Shown here: positions 6,052 to 6,988 of the stretch, one piece after another
Layout of the letters: each line of letters starts with the position of its first letter
Position numbering within the stretch: the stretch's first letter is position 1
Source of the DNA: Chryseobacterium sp. UBA6632
GTDB lineage: Bacteria; Bacteroidota; Bacteroidia; Flavobacteriales; Weeksellaceae
DNA: 6,988 nt
Assembly (NCBI GenBank): GCA_002455915.1
Contig: DKLU01000277.1
Coordinates: 1-6,988, forward strand
Direction: 5' to 3'
Made by a program: the position numbers and the translations under genes
The notes under the pieces: model-generated
The model's input: the letters and a program-made list of their open reading frames with translations, nothing else
Database searches by the model: none
What the model was told of the DNA's origin: nothing

Positions 6052-6988
6052 TTGAAAAAGTTAATTTTCGTATTGATTTCGTCGGTTTGTTTAGGACAGA
6101 CAGATCAATACAAACAAATTCTGCTATCTAAAAAATTGGGTAAGGAAGTGCGTTCTTATTCCAAAGGTTATGGGCTTATTATTGATGTTGCGGCAGAGAA
6201 AACTAGCATCGTTGACTCTTTAGGAGTGATTACCTTTGATTCGCCTGAGAAAAATGAAATTTCACATTTATTCAAAAATAGATTTATTTTAAAAATAAAA
6301 GACGGAGAAAGAAAGGATAAAATTGCGCTTATTGATGGAAAAGGAAAAGAATTAATTCCTTTAGATAATCAAAAACTGGATGTTTCCTGGAGTATTAATG
6401 AAAGAATTATTGCTTCTAAAGAAGGAAAGGAGAGTGTCTTTGATTATAATGGAAAACAGGTTATTCCTTACTCTGAAAAAATAAAATTTGCCGGACAAAA
6501 CCGTTTTTTTGTGAAAAATGAAGACGGTTGGTATATTTACGATGCCGATGGCAAGAAGGTTTCTGATAAAAAATTTGAGAAAAATTTATATTTCTATAAA
6601 AATAGAGTTTACATCAGTACAGGGCCCAAACAGGGTGAAATTGTAGATAATAACGGACAAGTTTTAAACACGATTTCGCATAGTGAAGTAGATAATATAG
6701 GTTCTTATCCTTTTTTAATCACTAAAAATAAGGGCAATAAATATGGAATTATTGATGCCGAAGAAAACCCGATTACCGAAGAAATTTATGATGAAAGTTT
6801 CTTAGGTACCAAATATATTTATCTGATTAAAAAAGATAAATTAAGTATTTTCTCGAAAGAAACCAAACAGCTTTATCCCACGGAATTCAGCTATGTAAAG
6901 TCGTTGTTTAACAATATGTTTACGACGCAGAAGACTTTGAAAAGTCCGAAAGTTGCTGTTATTAATATTAATGGAGAAATTGTAATTC
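6052..6988 (+). CDS. Exported WG-repeat protein, C-terminus beyond window edge
   Basis: The frame is open from the TTG at 6052-6054 to the window end (312 codons). The first residues, MKKLIFVLISSVCLGQTDQ, form a signal peptide with probable cleavage before Gln16. The Cys at residue 13 is not in a proper lipobox (SSVC), so a lipoprotein is less likely. The rest is a series of roughly 20-40 residue units of the WG beta-repeat type, in which a strand is followed by ID..G..[IV].P: KIALIDGKGKELIP (90-103), SVFDYNGKQVIP (128-139), GWYIYDADGKKV (159-170), GEIVDNNGQVL (195-205), KYGIIDAEENPI (230-241) and VAVININGEIVI (302-312 or so). The WG dipeptide itself is mostly replaced by other residues. Family members in Bacteroidota are surface or periplasmic proteins, mostly of unknown role. 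TTG is chosen because it gives a complete signal peptide and the first in-frame ATG is not until about base 6916. The start directly follows the rsmI stop (TAATTG), so coupled translation is likely. Confidence 0.85.
   Translation, partial: MKKLIFVLISSVCLGQTDQYKQILLSKKLGKEVRSYSKGYGLIIDVAAEKTSIVDSLGVITFDSPEKNEISHLFKNRFILKIKDGERKDKIALIDGKGKELIPLDNQKLDVSWSINERIIASKEGKESVFDYNGKQVIPYSEKIKFAGQNRFFVKNEDGWYIYDADGKKVSDKKFEKNLYFYKNRVYISTGPKQGEIVDNNGQVLNTISHSEVDNIGSYPFLITKNKGNKYGIIDAEENPITEEIYDESFLGTKYIYLIKKDKLSIFSKETKQLYPTEFSYVKSLFNNMFTTQKTLKSPKVAVININGEIVI

Noticed and set aside
6052..6108. The WG-repeat protein as a lipoprotein anchored at Cys13
   Set aside because: The residues before the Cys (Ser-Ser-Val) do not fit a lipobox, whereas a signal peptidase I site before Gln16 fits the Bacteroidota pattern.

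Overview
The window looks like a piece of a Bacteroidota chromosome, most likely from a flavobacterium of the Chryseobacterium type (Weeksellaceae). The reasons are the MurF-alanine racemase fusion, the AT-rich sequence, the lack of Shine-Dalgarno sites before nearly all starts, a TAnnTTTG-type promoter box, and exported proteins whose signal peptides end in a small residue followed by Gln. The genus is inferred from recall, not from an alignment.

The genes form two divergent blocks either side of a 60-base gap at 3830-3889. On the minus strand, reading right to left, are thymidine kinase (tdk), a small HTH antitoxin, a RelE/ParE-fold toxin that overlaps it, the bifunctional MurF-Alr cell wall enzyme, and the start of an exported patatin-like phospholipase that runs off the left edge. 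Spacing is tight: a 20-base toxin-antitoxin overlap, 0 bases between toxin and murF-alr, and 5 bases between murF-alr and patatin. Only the 54-base gap between tdk and the antitoxin leaves room for a second promoter, and it carries a perfect 5-base inverted repeat next to the antitoxin start.

On the plus strand are a very acidic 492-residue protein of unknown function with a repeated peptide motif and a compact C-terminal domain, then the 16S rRNA methyltransferase RsmI, then an exported WG-repeat protein that runs off the right edge. RsmI and the WG-repeat protein both appear to start at TTG. Gaps are 8 and 0 bases, so the three genes probably form an operon.

Most genes are housekeeping: nucleotide salvage, peptidoglycan precursor synthesis and rRNA modification. 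The main surprise is the toxin-antitoxin pair lodged in the tdk to murF-alr stretch, with the toxin stop codon touching the start codon of an essential cell wall gene. The acidic repeat protein and the degraded zinc site of the thymidine kinase are the other points worth a second look. There is no RNA gene, insertion sequence, CRISPR array or clear terminator, and no gene-free stretch longer than 60 bases.
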